DNA of 17,974 nucleotides, from NCBI GenBank assembly GCA_002309955.1, contig DBXQ01000006.1, positions 1 to 17,974 of the forward strand, given 5' to 3'. The notes below the pieces were generated by a model that worked only from the letters and a program-made list of their open reading frames with translations, was not told the DNA's origin and ran no database searches. Positions 1-7,825 of the stretch are shown one piece after another. Numbering within the stretch: position 1 is the first letter of the stretch; every line of letters starts with the position of its first letter. The position numbers and the translations under genes were made by a program. Source of the DNA: Bacteroidales bacterium UBA1208. Its GTDB lineage: Bacteria; Bacteroidota; Bacteroidia; Bacteroidales; P3.

Positions 1-60
1 AAAAAGGGGCACCCTATAGTAAAATAGTCATAACAGGTTGAATCGCAAATATAAGAAATC

Positions 61-111
61 CACATGGGGTGTCTCCTGTCCATGTGAGGCTCAAACCCCC
101 GGTAGGGGGTT
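61..111. other. Two adjacent short hairpins
   Basis: The first stem pairs CACATGG (61-67) with CCATGTG (80-86) around a 12-nt loop. The second pairs AACCCCC (94-100) with GGGGGTT (105-111) around a GGTA loop. Neither is followed by a T-run on either strand, so they do not look like intrinsic terminators. They could be part of a structured RNA or the 3' flank of a gene beyond the left edge. No known RNA family was recognised. Confidence 0.45.
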
Positions 112-506
112 ATCTTCTCAGGGCAGGGTATCTCTTGATATAGGTAATTGGGGTTTGGGTAATCGACTATTGGTTGCCATTGCGCCGCAGCATCGTTCAT
201 GGCTGCTGCCATTGCTATTAGGGATAGTATTGTGTATAAATATTTGTTGTTCATAATACATGATTTTATGGTGAATATTGATTTGTCATTTTATTATGCT
301 TATGGACATTTGTCGTCCAGCCTATGGGTCACAGGATTATTTTTCACTGAACCGAAAATTATTTTATGAGGCACATCTTTCCCCTTGGTATTGTAATAGT
401 TTTTTCATTTTTTTTATTGTGTTTAAGTGGTATAATAAGTATAAGCTGTTGTAAATATGTGTTTTGTATGTGATGGATGCGTACGATTCTGTTTTATTTG
501 TGTATG

Positions 507-534
507 CAAATATACATTTTTTTTATTCTCCAAA
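507..534 (-). promoter_or_regulatory. Candidate leftward promoter (TTTG / TATATTTG)
   Basis: On the minus strand TTTG (534-531) is followed after 16 nt by TATATTTG (514-507), a match to the Bacteroidetes -33/-7 pattern. It points left, away from the exonuclease gene, toward the 500 bases that lack a gene. The region is AT-rich, so a chance match is quite possible. Confidence 0.3.
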
Positions 535-554
535 CAATTTTTTTTAACCCTAAT

Positions 555-690
555 GACCGATTTGGGTTTAATATTTAGGAAACAAGTCATATAGTGGCTG
601 TTTTTAGAAAAAACGGCCTCAATTTGACAGGTATTATGATATTTGTAAATGTTAAAATTAGAGACGGTGTTCCAAAGACCGATTTGGGTT
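555..690. repeat. 14-bp direct repeat, two copies
   Basis: GACCGATTTGGGTT occurs at 555-568 and again at 677-690, 122 bp apart. Similarity continues a little past the core: both copies are followed within a few bases by a TTTAG motif. The second copy ends 17 bases before the stop codon of the leftward exonuclease gene. The function is unknown; the repeat could be dispersed in the genome or the trace of a local duplication. Confidence 0.6.
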
Positions 691-706
691 GATGTTTAGA
701 GGAGGG

Positions 707-1570
707 TTAGGCCTGGGAAGAGAAGTGCAGTTTTAGGTCTTGTATTTTTCTCTCTTGACGGCGCTTCCATACTTCGCTTATGCACTCTTTTGTGGAAAGG
801 GGGAAGTCTGCTTTCATCATCCAGTCGTAGTAGGCAGGTTCGCTGGAGAAAACGGACTCGAGGGTCTTTCCTTTATGTTTGCCGAAGTTGAATATTTCGC
901 GATGCTGTTTGTCATAGCCGATGTGGCCTACAAGGTCTGCCCATTGGCTGTTGACGGTGAATCGGCTGAGTTGTTCGATGTCGTTGACGATAGGTTTGCT
1001 CACGGTACCATCAGGGGCGGTGTATTCGCTGTCTTGATAGCGGTCCAATTGTGCCATGAGGACTTCGTATGTGGCTAAAGTGTCAGCATCGGCGGAGTGG
1101 GCGTGATCCAGGTTTTTCCCGCAATAAAAGCGGTAAGCGGCCTTAAGGGTTCGCTGTTCCATTTTGTGGAAGATGTTCTGCACATCGATAAGGTGGCGGC
1201 ATTTGAGGTCGAATTTATGACCTGTGCGAAGAAATTCCTCTACCAGTAGAGGCACATCGAATTTGTTTGAATTGTACCCTGCGAGGTCGGCATCACCGAT
1301 AAAGTCGGCAAGTGTCGGTGCCAATTGGCTGAATGTGGGTTTGTCGGCCACATCGGCATCGCTGATGCCGTGTATGGCTGTGGTTATTTCGGGGATGTGT
1401 ATTGTCTTGCCGTCGGCTCCGACGGGACGGATGCGTTGCACCAGTTGCTCTGTGCTTTGGTCTGGGTTGACCTTGTACAGGCATATTTCGACAATGTGGT
1501 CGGTGCCTACATTGACACCAGTGGTTTCGAGGTCGAAAAAGACAATAGGCTTTTCTAAGTTGAGTAGCAT
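707..1570 (-). CDS. DnaQ-like 3'-5' exonuclease with C-terminal DUF3820-like domain
   Basis: This is a DEDDh exonuclease of the DNA polymerase III epsilon family, 287 aa. Exo I is seen as FFDLETTG (Asp13, Glu15), Exo II as GYNSNKFD (Asp105), and Exo III as H-x4-D (His158, Asp163), so the four acidic metal ligands and the general-base His are present. Residues about 227-260 (NFGKHKGK followed by a YYDWM motif) resemble the small DUF3820-type module often attached to such exonucleases in Bacteroidetes. The polymerase clamp-binding and theta/alpha contacts of true DnaQ cannot be judged. A role in proofreading, repair or RNA/DNA trimming is therefore inferred only from the family. The ATG at 1570 starts 13 bases after the kdsA stop, so the two genes are probably co-transcribed. 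Confidence 0.88.
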   Translation of the reverse strand: MLLNLEKPIVFFDLETTGVNVGTDHIVEICLYKVNPDQSTEQLVQRIRPVGADGKTIHIPEITTAIHGISDADVADKPTFSQLAPTLADFIGDADLAGYNSNKFDVPLLVEEFLRTGHKFDLKCRHLIDVQNIFHKMEQRTLKAAYRFYCGKNLDHAHSADADTLATYEVLMAQLDRYQDSEYTAPDGTVSKPIVNDIEQLSRFTVNSQWADLVGHIGYDKQHREIFNFGKHKGKTLESVFSSEPAYYDWMMKADFPLSTKECISEVWKRRQERKIQDLKLHFSSQA

Positions 1571-1583
1571 GATGATGGAGAAA

Positions 1584-2402
1584 TTAATGGTTCGTGGCGG
1601 CGTTGTGGATACGTAGCAATGTTTTGAGCAGGTCTTCAGCCAAGTCGAGTCGCAGCATGTTGGCTCCGTCTGATTTGGCTACGGCAGGATTGGGGTGGGT
1701 TTCCATGAAGAGGCCGTCACAACCCACTGCTACAGCTGCACGACCGATGGTCTCGATCATCTCGGGATTGCCGCCAGTGACTCCTGAGGTTTGGTTGGGA
1801 CGTTGAAGGGAATGGGTGATGTCAACTACTACCGGAACTTGGTTTTTCTGCATCAAAGGAATGCCGCGGAAATCAACCACAAGGTCTTGATAGCCGAAGG
1901 TGGTGCCACGCTCGGTCAGCATGACATTTCCGTTGCCGAAGTATTTGAGTTTCTCCACTGCGTGGGTCATGGCTTCGGGCGAAAGGAACTGGCCTTTTTT
2001 TACGTTTACGCATTTTCCGGTCTGTGCAGCGGCTTCGAGCAATGAGGTCTGCCTGCATAGGAATGCAGGTATTTGCAACACATCGACATATTGGGCTGCT
2101 ATGGCAGCTTCTTGTTCGGTATGGATGTCGGTTACCACGGGGATGCTGAAACGCTCTCTAATGGCTTTTAGGATGTCCAAGCCTGCCTGGTCGCCGATGC
2201 CGGTGAAAGAGTCGATACGCGAGCGATTGGCTTTGCGGTAGGAGGCTTTAAAAGCAAAAGGGATTGCCAGTTTGTCGGTGATGTCCACAAGCTTTTCGGC
2301 AATCAGGAAAGGGGACGAGTCGTCCTCTATGACACAAGGACCGGCAATTAGAAAGAAATTGCCGGTCTCAGTGTGATGTAAATGATTTAATATAGGGTAC
2401 AT
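1584..2402 (-). CDS. kdsA: 3-deoxy-8-phosphooctulonate synthase (KDO-8-P synthase), metal-dependent type
   Basis: The enzyme condenses phosphoenolpyruvate with arabinose 5-phosphate to give Kdo-8-phosphate, the precursor of the Kdo that links lipid A to the LPS core. It is cytosolic. The 272-aa protein has the family's normal length and shows IAGPCVIE (19-26), the substrate loop KASYRKANRSR (52-62), LTERGTTFG (162-170) and the SLQRPNQTSG region. It carries Cys23 where metal-independent enzymes such as that of E. coli have Asn. With His197, Glu234 and Asp245 this completes the metal site of the Aquifex-type enzymes, so I infer a divalent-metal-dependent enzyme. It sits between the four-helix-bundle gene (48-base gap) and the exonuclease gene (13-base gap) in a probable leftward operon. 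Confidence 0.96.
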   Translation of the reverse strand: MYPILNHLHHTETGNFFLIAGPCVIEDDSSPFLIAEKLVDITDKLAIPFAFKASYRKANRSRIDSFTGIGDQAGLDILKAIRERFSIPVVTDIHTEQEAAIAAQYVDVLQIPAFLCRQTSLLEAAAQTGKCVNVKKGQFLSPEAMTHAVEKLKYFGNGNVMLTERGTTFGYQDLVVDFRGIPLMQKNQVPVVVDITHSLQRPNQTSGVTGGNPEMIETIGRAAVAVGCDGLFMETHPNPAVAKSDGANMLRLDLAEDLLKTLLRIHNAATNH

Positions 2403-2450
2403 GAGTGTGCTACAAGAGGGGTAGGAGTAAGGGAGTTGGGGGACTTGTGA

Positions 2451-2924
2451 TTAGAAATTGGTATCAATGTTGTCGATATCGCTTGTAGTGTCGTCGGTAG
2501 TGTCGTTGTCGTCGTTTTCAAATTCTTCACGGCGACGAGAGCTGCCACGTTGAAGCGAGATGATGAGGGCACCAATCATGCGAGTCAGTTCCATCAGGTA
2601 TTCGCGCGATTGGTTGCATTCTTCCTCATTGAAGAGTCCGGTGTTGAAAGCAACAGTGGTGTATACAATGCATTCGCGGATGGCAGATTTTGAAATCTTC
2701 AAGTAGTGCTCAAATTGGTTCTTGTTGCGTGAGGACCCTTCGGCGATATTCAGTGCGATATCGTAGGAGGAATGGCAAAAAGAGTTGACAAGATTGCGTT
2801 GCATGTCGTTCTCTGGATGCCCGATGTTGTTGATAATCCATGTGCTGTAGTCGGTGGCTTTGGCATAGATGCGAAGATCCTCGAAGCGGAAAAAGCTCAC
2901 GGTTTTTTCTTGTGTGTTGTCCAT
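2451..2924 (-). CDS. Four-helix-bundle protein (23S rRNA intervening-sequence protein family)
   Basis: The protein has 157 aa. It matches the small helical family first seen inside 23S rRNA intervening sequences and now found as stand-alone genes in many Bacteroidetes (TIGR02436 type). The signature NIAEGSSR stands at 59-66, followed by the F-x-H-x-L-x-I-S-x-S helix (71-80) that carries the conserved serine pattern. Four amphipathic helices cover about residues 13-125. The last 25 residues or so are unusually acidic and Asp/Thr-rich, encoded by a GTC/GTG-rich low-complexity tract. The molecular function of the family is not established, and no rRNA is nearby here. It lies between the DHOD-like gene and kdsA. 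Confidence 0.85.
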   Translation of the reverse strand: MDNTQEKTVSFFRFEDLRIYAKATDYSTWIINNIGHPENDMQRNLVNSFCHSSYDIALNIAEGSSRNKNQFEHYLKISKSAIRECIVYTTVAFNTGLFNEEECNQSREYLMELTRMIGALIISLQRGSSRRREEFENDDNDTTDDTTSDIDNIDTNF

Positions 2925-3027
2925 GATGTGATAGTGTTTACATTATTATTTTGTTTCTTTCATTCGTTGAGAGTGATAATATGAGTTTTTCCTTCTCTAC
3001 AGTGAAACGGTCTTGAAACTCATTGTG

Positions 3028-4011
3028 TTATTTGATTTCTGCAAAATAGTTCATGAATTGAGTGCGCATCAGCATACTGGCCTTGTCATTTTGTTTAAGG
3101 GCCAGTTTCCCGCGGAATTGGTCGATGTTTTCATACCCTTTCTTCTCCATCCAGCTTTGCAGTCCGGCATTGAGTTCTTTAACATACTCTACACCGTTGC
3201 GATAGAGACTGGAAGCCACCTGTACGGCTGTGGCTCCGGCAAGGAGAAGTTTTACTACGTCGTGGGCGTTGCTGACACCGGTAGTTGCACATAGGTCGCA
3301 ACGCAGTTTCTTGCTCAAAATGGCTGTCCAGCGCAGGGTGTTGTATATCTCACCGGGTTGGGTGAGCGAGTCAGCGTTGCGCAGGCACTCTTCATCAATG
3401 TCTATATCCACTTGTAGGGATTTGTTAAACATAGTGATGCCTTGAACACCCGACCATGATAATTGTTGCATAAACTTGGCAAGGTCGGTAAAATAGGTTC
3501 CGACTTTGATGCTGATGGGAATGGAGATGGATTTGCGCAGTGACTGGATAATGTTGCTGAAAGTGCGCTCCACATCGTCAGCCGAAAGCGAGGTGTCAAA
3601 AGGCATAATGGCCATGTTCAACTCCAGCGCATCGCATCCCGAATCTTGGAACTGCTTGGCATAGGTAATCCAGTTTTCATGTGAGAAACAGTTAATGCTG
3701 CCAATGACAGGAATGGTAAGTTTGTCTTTGGCTTCACGTATTAGCGAGAAATATTTAGCCACAGAGTCAGCTGCCACGTGTTGGGCAATGTATTCATAGC
3801 TGTCTCCGTAGTTTCCCACAGGTGCGTGGATATGGGTATTACGTTTTATATCATATATTATTTGTTCCTCAAAAATGGATTTCAAAACCACTGCACCGAC
3901 TCCGCATTCCTGCATTTTGCAGAGATTGTCTATATTGGCTGTGAGACCGCAGCTGCCCGCTACTATCGGACTGCTCAGTTCCATGCCGAGATATTTTATA
4001 TTAGTGTTCAT
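3028..4011 (-). CDS. Dihydroorotate dehydrogenase-like FMN protein
   Basis: The 327-aa TIM-barrel flavoprotein belongs to the PyrD/dihydropyrimidine-dehydrogenase superfamily. Visible family features are the N-terminal strand LGMELSSPIVAGSC (8-21), a Lys in VVLKS (44), ELN (130-132), SIKVG (167-171) and the phosphate-binding TTGVSNAHDV / LLLAGATAVQV segments (243-265). True class 1 dihydroorotate dehydrogenases carry NxSxPN with a catalytic Cys or Ser nearby. Here the matching stretch reads ELNMAIMP, so pyrimidine biosynthesis should not be assumed and the substrate is unknown. It is the promoter-proximal gene of the leftward set: a TATCTTTG box lies at 4055-4062, about 45 bases upstream of the ATG. 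The gap to the next gene (103 bases) leaves room for a separate promoter. Confidence 0.85.
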   Translation of the reverse strand: MNTNIKYLGMELSSPIVAGSCGLTANIDNLCKMQECGVGAVVLKSIFEEQIIYDIKRNTHIHAPVGNYGDSYEYIAQHVAADSVAKYFSLIREAKDKLTIPVIGSINCFSHENWITYAKQFQDSGCDALELNMAIMPFDTSLSADDVERTFSNIIQSLRKSISIPISIKVGTYFTDLAKFMQQLSWSGVQGITMFNKSLQVDIDIDEECLRNADSLTQPGEIYNTLRWTAILSKKLRCDLCATTGVSNAHDVVKLLLAGATAVQVASSLYRNGVEYVKELNAGLQSWMEKKGYENIDQFRGKLALKQNDKASMLMRTQFMNYFAEIK

Positions 4012-4054
4012 AATCTCTATTTTTTTGGTATTCTATACATAAATATCCAATTTG

Positions 4055-4062
4055 CAAAGATA
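4055..4062 (-). promoter_or_regulatory. -7 box of the leftward DHOD-like operon
   Basis: The minus strand reads TATCTTTG followed by CA, a full match to the Bacteroidetes TAnnTTTG element. A transcript starting a few bases downstream would have a leader of roughly 35-40 nt before the ATG at 4011. The upstream -33 element is not clear in the A/T-rich run. Confidence 0.6.
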
Positions 4063-4196
4063 AATAAAAAAAGCTATTAAAACTTTTTTTTTTGAAAGAA
4101 TTTCTTTTGTCTATGCATAACGTACTATCATGTAGCATTTTGTAAAATGTTAAAAATATTTCATCACATAAAAAAAAACTCAAAGAATAAAAAATA

Positions 4197-4228
4197 TTCG
4201 TCCCAATGAAAAAAAATGACTAATTTTG
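4197..4228 (+). promoter_or_regulatory. Promoter of the TPR gene
   Basis: TAATTTTG (4221-4228) matches the TAnnTTTG -7 element and is preceded after 20 nt by TTCG (4197-4200), a one-mismatch -33 box. It overlaps the in-frame TTG at 4226, which therefore cannot be the start codon. It supports the ATG at 4259, giving a leader of about 25 nt. Confidence 0.65.
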
Positions 4229-4258
4229 CACTTTCGAAAAATAAAAAAACTAAACATA

Positions 4259-4927
4259 ATGAAAGAAACTAACGAAGAGAAAAATCTTGAGGTTAGCGGC
4301 GTTATTGCCAAAACCGAGCAGTACATTAAAAAGAACAAAAAAACTATCACCATTGTAGGTTGCGCTGTTATTGTGGTAGCTCTGGCAATATGGGCTTATG
4401 TGGCTTTGGTAGCCCAGCCCCGTCAGGTTCGCGCCGCCGAGGACATGTTTGCCGCTGAGCAATGGTTCAACGAGGGCGATTTCGAAAAGGCTCTCAACGG
4501 CACCGAAGAATTCATGGGTTTTGCCGAAATTATCGACGAGTATAGCTGCACCAAGTCCGGTAATTTGGCCAAGTATTATGCTGGCATCTGCCAACTCAAC
4601 CTGGGCAAATACGACGAGGCTATCGACTATCTTAAGTCTTACAAAGGCAAAGACCTCTTCACTGGTTCCCTTTCACAGATGCTTATTGGCGATGCTTATG
4701 CCGAGCAAGGCAACGCCGCCGAGGCTGTGAAATATTACGAGAAAGCCGCCGCTGCCAACGCTGAGAATTTCACTGTCGCTCCCGTTGCTCTTTGGAAAGC
4801 CGGAATGATTTACCTGCAGCTCAACGACAAGAAATCCGCTGCCGAAGCCTTCCAGAAAATTAAAGACAACTACCCCGAAAGTCCCGAATGGAACGAGGTG
4901 GATAAATATATGGCACTCGCCGAATAA
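4259..4927 (+). CDS. Membrane-anchored tetratricopeptide-repeat protein
   Basis: The protein has 222 aa from the ATG at 4259; a longer frame from TTG at 4226 runs into the promoter and is rejected. A charged cytosolic N-terminus (1-28) is followed by one transmembrane helix (about 29-51) and then a soluble helical part with TPR units. The clearest units are around AKYYAGICQLNLGKYDEAID, AYAEQGNAAEAVKYYEKAA and GMIYLQLNDKKSAAEAFQKI. Topology suggests the TPR part faces the periplasm, as in YfgM-like proteins, where such domains act as docking scaffolds; the partner is unknown. The gene is transcribed alone, from the promoter at 4221-4228 to the hairpin terminator at 4951-4983. Confidence 0.88.
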   Translation: MKETNEEKNLEVSGVIAKTEQYIKKNKKTITIVGCAVIVVALAIWAYVALVAQPRQVRAAEDMFAAEQWFNEGDFEKALNGTEEFMGFAEIIDEYSCTKSGNLAKYYAGICQLNLGKYDEAIDYLKSYKGKDLFTGSLSQMLIGDAYAEQGNAAEAVKYYEKAAAANAENFTVAPVALWKAGMIYLQLNDKKSAAEAFQKIKDNYPESPEWNEVDKYMALAE

Positions 4928-4950
4928 TTACTTAATGGTTGTTCTGTTTG

Positions 4951-4983
4951 AAAGGCAGTCCCCTACAGGGGACTGCCTTTTTT
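4951..4983 (+). terminator. Strong intrinsic terminator between convergent genes
   Basis: The stem AAAGGCAGTCCCC (4951-4963) pairs perfectly with GGGGACTGCCTTT (4968-4980) around a TACA loop and runs into six Ts (4978-4983). It lies 24 bases after the TPR gene stop. On the minus strand the same hairpin is followed by only three Ts, so it could also work, more weakly, for the GH2 fusion gene that ends at 4988. Confidence 0.92.
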
Positions 4984-4987
4984 CCTG

Positions 4988-7804
4988 TTACTCTCGCGAT
5001 ATCTTGAACTGGTATCGTGTGTGGCTCTCATACCTTTCTCCAGGATTAAGGAAAGCGTTCGATTCCGCCCAACTGTTGTTAGGACTGTTAGGGTATTTCT
5101 GAGTCTCCAGACATACGGCACTTCGCTGCTGATAAGCAATGCCTCCTTTCCCCTTCACTGTGCCATCAAGGAAATTGCCTGTGTACACCTGCATCCCTGG
5201 CTCGGTGGTAAACACTTCCATCACGATTCCTGTAGTGGGACTTTCCAGTCGTGCACAAGGCTTGTCGATACTGCCACGGGTGTTCAGCACCCAGTTGTGG
5301 TCATATCCCTTGCCGTTGTGCAGTTGCTCATTGTCGAGCTCTATGTCCTGGCCTATTCTCTTTGCAGTGCGGAAATCAAAAGGTGTTCCTTCCACATTGT
5401 CAAAACTGCCAATCGGGAGAAATGTACCGTCAATAGGCGTATATCGGTCGGCATTGATTGTCAGCAGGTGGTTCATAGTAGTGGTGTTCCCGTCTCCGTT
5501 GAGATTGAAATAGCTGTGATTGGTCATGTTGATGACAGTGGGCGCATCGGTAGTGGCCGAATATTGGATGTCAAGAGTGTTGTCGTCGGTCAGTGTGTAG
5601 ACCATCCTCACGTGTACTGAGCCAGGGAAATTGTTGTCTCCGTGTGGGCTGGTAAGTTCCAGCACAATGCTGCTGTCTGTCACATTGATTACTTCAAACA
5701 ACTGATACTGCCAACCCGTAGGGCCACCGTGCAAACAGTGTGGGCCATTGTTCTGAGGCAGTTGGTAGGTCTGTCCGGCTACAGTAATGCGGCCGTTGCC
5801 TATTCGGTTGGCGTAGCGGCCTATGGCTGCGCCGAAATCACTCAAGTGATTCTCTCGCAGATAGTCCTCTTGTTGGTCAAAACCCAATACCACGTCCTGT
5901 AGCTTTCCGTTGCGGTCGGGTACAAGCAACGACATGATGCGACCGCCGTAATTTGTCACCCGTGCAGTCATTCCATTCTTGTTGGTAAGTGTGTATGTCT
6001 CCATATCCTTGATGTTGTTTACGATTGCTATTACTTCTCTGTTGACGCGACGGACCTCCTCAGCCACCACCTTCAGCTCCCTCCGGTCGTAGGTCAGCAG
6101 ACCGTTCACCTCGCTCTCCACGTCGGTGGTCTGGGTATATACTGCCGCGCTGTAGCCCTGCTTCACCAGTTCTTTCAACTCCTTGGCATACTTTATATAT
6201 TCATCCGTCACCTCCCTGCGGTTCTGGAATTTCACGTAGCCCCAGTTTTGGTCCTCCTTCCACAGGTGTCCGGGCAGGGGCAGTCCGATGCCCCCGTATT
6301 CTCCCAGCACGTTCACCCGTCCTGGGTCGCATAGTGGCATGGTCGGCTGTGGGTAGTGGTGCATATCGAAGATGTCGCCACATGCGCGGTGGTTGCCTCC
6401 GCTGGCGGGGTTCACCAGCCGTGAGGGGTCAAGCTCTTTGGTAAAGGCCACCACTTTCTCTGTTTCAAACTGACCCCAGCCCTCGTTGAAGGGTACCCAT
6501 ACCACCACACAAGGATGTTGTCCGCATTGCTCTACAATCTCCCGCCACTCATTGTAGTAGTTCGCTGCCGAAGCGGAGGTGCGTTGCCTGTCGGTACCGC
6601 CGTTATACTTGTAGGGTTCCCACTGGTTGCCATAGTCGCCGCTGGGCATGTCTTGCCACACTAACAGCCCGATGCTGTCGCAAAGGTAGTACCATCGGTC
6701 GGGTTCCACCTTCACATGTTTCCTTATCATGTTAAAGCCTAATTGCTTGGTCACCTGTAGGTCATATAGCATGGCCTCTTCTGTTGCGGCGGTATAAAGA
6801 CCGTCTGGATACCAGCCTTGGTCAAGCGGGCCGTATTGGAAGTAATTCTTTCTGTTCAGCTGTAAGCGCATATGCCCGTTGTCTGCATCGCGGCCGGTGC
6901 CAACGGAACGCATGGCTGCGTATGACTTCACCTCGTCCACCACCTTTCCTTCTTTGCGCATTACCAGACGCAGTCCGTATAGGAATGGCCGCTCGGGACT
7001 CCACAGCTTGGCGTCGGGCACCGACAGGCGCATGGTGCCATTGGGCATCCCCTTGGCTGTGGACACTATACGGTCTCCATCGGTCAGTGTAGCCTCTATT
7101 ATGCTTCCGTCGTTGCTTTTACTGCTGCCTAATGTCAACTCTAAGGTGCTGTGTTCCACATCGGCAGTAGGACGGATATGGGTCAGATGGTTCTCCGCCA
7201 CAGGCTCCAGCCACACCGTCTGCCAGATGCCGCTCACGGCGGTATACCATATTGAGCGCGGGTTGAGCGTCTGCTTGCCCACAGGCTGGTAGCCCTTATT
7301 GGTGGGGTCAAACACCCTCACCACCAGTTTCTGGCTCCCCTTGGGGTTCAGATACGGGGTGATGTCAAACCCGAAGGCTGTGTATCCTCCCTTGTGGCAC
7401 CCGATGTGGATGTCGTTCACATACACGTCGGCTTGCCAGTCCACCGCGCCGAAGTTCAACATCACGTGCTGTCCTTTCCAGCGGGCAGGGACGGTGAACT
7501 CACGGTGATACCACAGCTCCTCTTTCTCTGTCAAAGGCTTCTGCACCCCCGACAACTGCGACTCGATGCAGAACGGCACCGTTATCTTCCCGTCCCAGCG
7601 GGTGGGTTCGGGGCATCCCTTGTCCTTCACGGCATAGTCCCACTGCCCGTTCAGGCACAACCACTGGCTGCGCTGCATAATAGGACGGGGGTATTCGCGA
7701 TGAGGCATCTCCTTGTCAACTTTGGCTGCCCACGGAGTCTGCAATGTCTGTGCCATGCCGCACCATGCTGCCATCGTCGCAATCAGTAATAAGATTCTTT
7801 TCAT
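4988..7804 (-). CDS. Exported GH2 glycoside hydrolase fused to galactose mutarotase (aldose 1-epimerase)
   Basis: This is one uninterrupted 938-aa protein. The ATG at 7804 is chosen because it begins a signal peptide (about residues 1-19, MKRILLLIATMAAWCGMAQ); the longer frame up to 7930 would put 42 odd residues in front of it. Residues 45-595 are a retaining GH2 enzyme: a jelly-roll sugar-binding domain, an Ig-like domain, and a TIM barrel with acid/base Glu441 in FNEGWG and nucleophile Glu502 in GEYGG. The extra C-terminal domains of LacZ are missing. Residues 601-938 are a complete GalM-type domain with GRYANRI (663-668), His692 in LHGG, His763 in TNHSYFNL and Glu900 in CLETQKYP, the expected catalytic set. 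I infer that a beta-linked sugar, perhaps galactose, is released in the periplasm and its anomers interconverted at once. The exact substrate is not readable. The gene lies downstream of the C_GCAxxG_C_C gene, with a 9-bp repeat array between them. Confidence 0.9.
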   Translation of the reverse strand: MKRILLLIATMAAWCGMAQTLQTPWAAKVDKEMPHREYPRPIMQRSQWLCLNGQWDYAVKDKGCPEPTRWDGKITVPFCIESQLSGVQKPLTEKEELWYHREFTVPARWKGQHVMLNFGAVDWQADVYVNDIHIGCHKGGYTAFGFDITPYLNPKGSQKLVVRVFDPTNKGYQPVGKQTLNPRSIWYTAVSGIWQTVWLEPVAENHLTHIRPTADVEHSTLELTLGSSKSNDGSIIEATLTDGDRIVSTAKGMPNGTMRLSVPDAKLWSPERPFLYGLRLVMRKEGKVVDEVKSYAAMRSVGTGRDADNGHMRLQLNRKNYFQYGPLDQGWYPDGLYTAATEEAMLYDLQVTKQLGFNMIRKHVKVEPDRWYYLCDSIGLLVWQDMPSGDYGNQWEPYKYNGGTDRQRTSASAANYYNEWREIVEQCGQHPCVVVWVPFNEGWGQFETEKVVAFTKELDPSRLVNPASGGNHRACGDIFDMHHYPQPTMPLCDPGRVNVLGEYGGIGLPLPGHLWKEDQNWGYVKFQNRREVTDEYIKYAKELKELVKQGYSAAVYTQTTDVESEVNGLLTYDRRELKVVAEEVRRVNREVIAIVNNIKDMETYTLTNKNGMTARVTNYGGRIMSLLVPDRNGKLQDVVLGFDQQEDYLRENHLSDFGAAIGRYANRIGNGRITVAGQTYQLPQNNGPHCLHGGPTGWQYQLFEVINVTDSSIVLELTSPHGDNNFPGSVHVRMVYTLTDDNTLDIQYSATTDAPTVINMTNHSYFNLNGDGNTTTMNHLLTINADRYTPIDGTFLPIGSFDNVEGTPFDFRTAKRIGQDIELDNEQLHNGKGYDHNWVLNTRGSIDKPCARLESPTTGIVMEVFTTEPGMQVYTGNFLDGTVKGKGGIAYQQRSAVCLETQKYPNSPNNSWAESNAFLNPGERYESHTRYQFKISRE

Positions 7805-7825
7805 GGTGTTAGTTTTAAATTTTAC

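Larger units (their letters stand above)
1..706. other. AT-rich non-coding region at the left edge
   Basis: No convincing gene is present in these 706 bases. The only open frame (38-256, rightward) needs a TTG start, resembles no family I know and lies across hairpins, so I do not call it. The stretch holds two adjacent GC-rich hairpins (61-111), A/T-rich runs, a 14-bp direct repeat (555-568 and 677-690), and two leftward TATATTTG boxes (46-53 and 507-514) that could start transcripts leaving the window on the left. The leftward exonuclease gene ends at 707, so part of this DNA is its 3' flank. I see no clear terminator with a T-run. An imperfect stem with arms around 597-605 and 609-619 is the closest thing. 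An unrecognised small RNA on the minus strand is possible but unproven. Confidence 0.6.

Noticed and set aside
38..256. 72-aa rightward open frame at the left edge
   Set aside because: It needs a TTG start, crosses two hairpins, and its sequence resembles no family; codon use looks random.
4226..4258. Upstream TTG start for the TPR protein
   Set aside because: The TTG is part of the TAATTTTG promoter box, and the ATG at 4259 gives a normal N-terminus.
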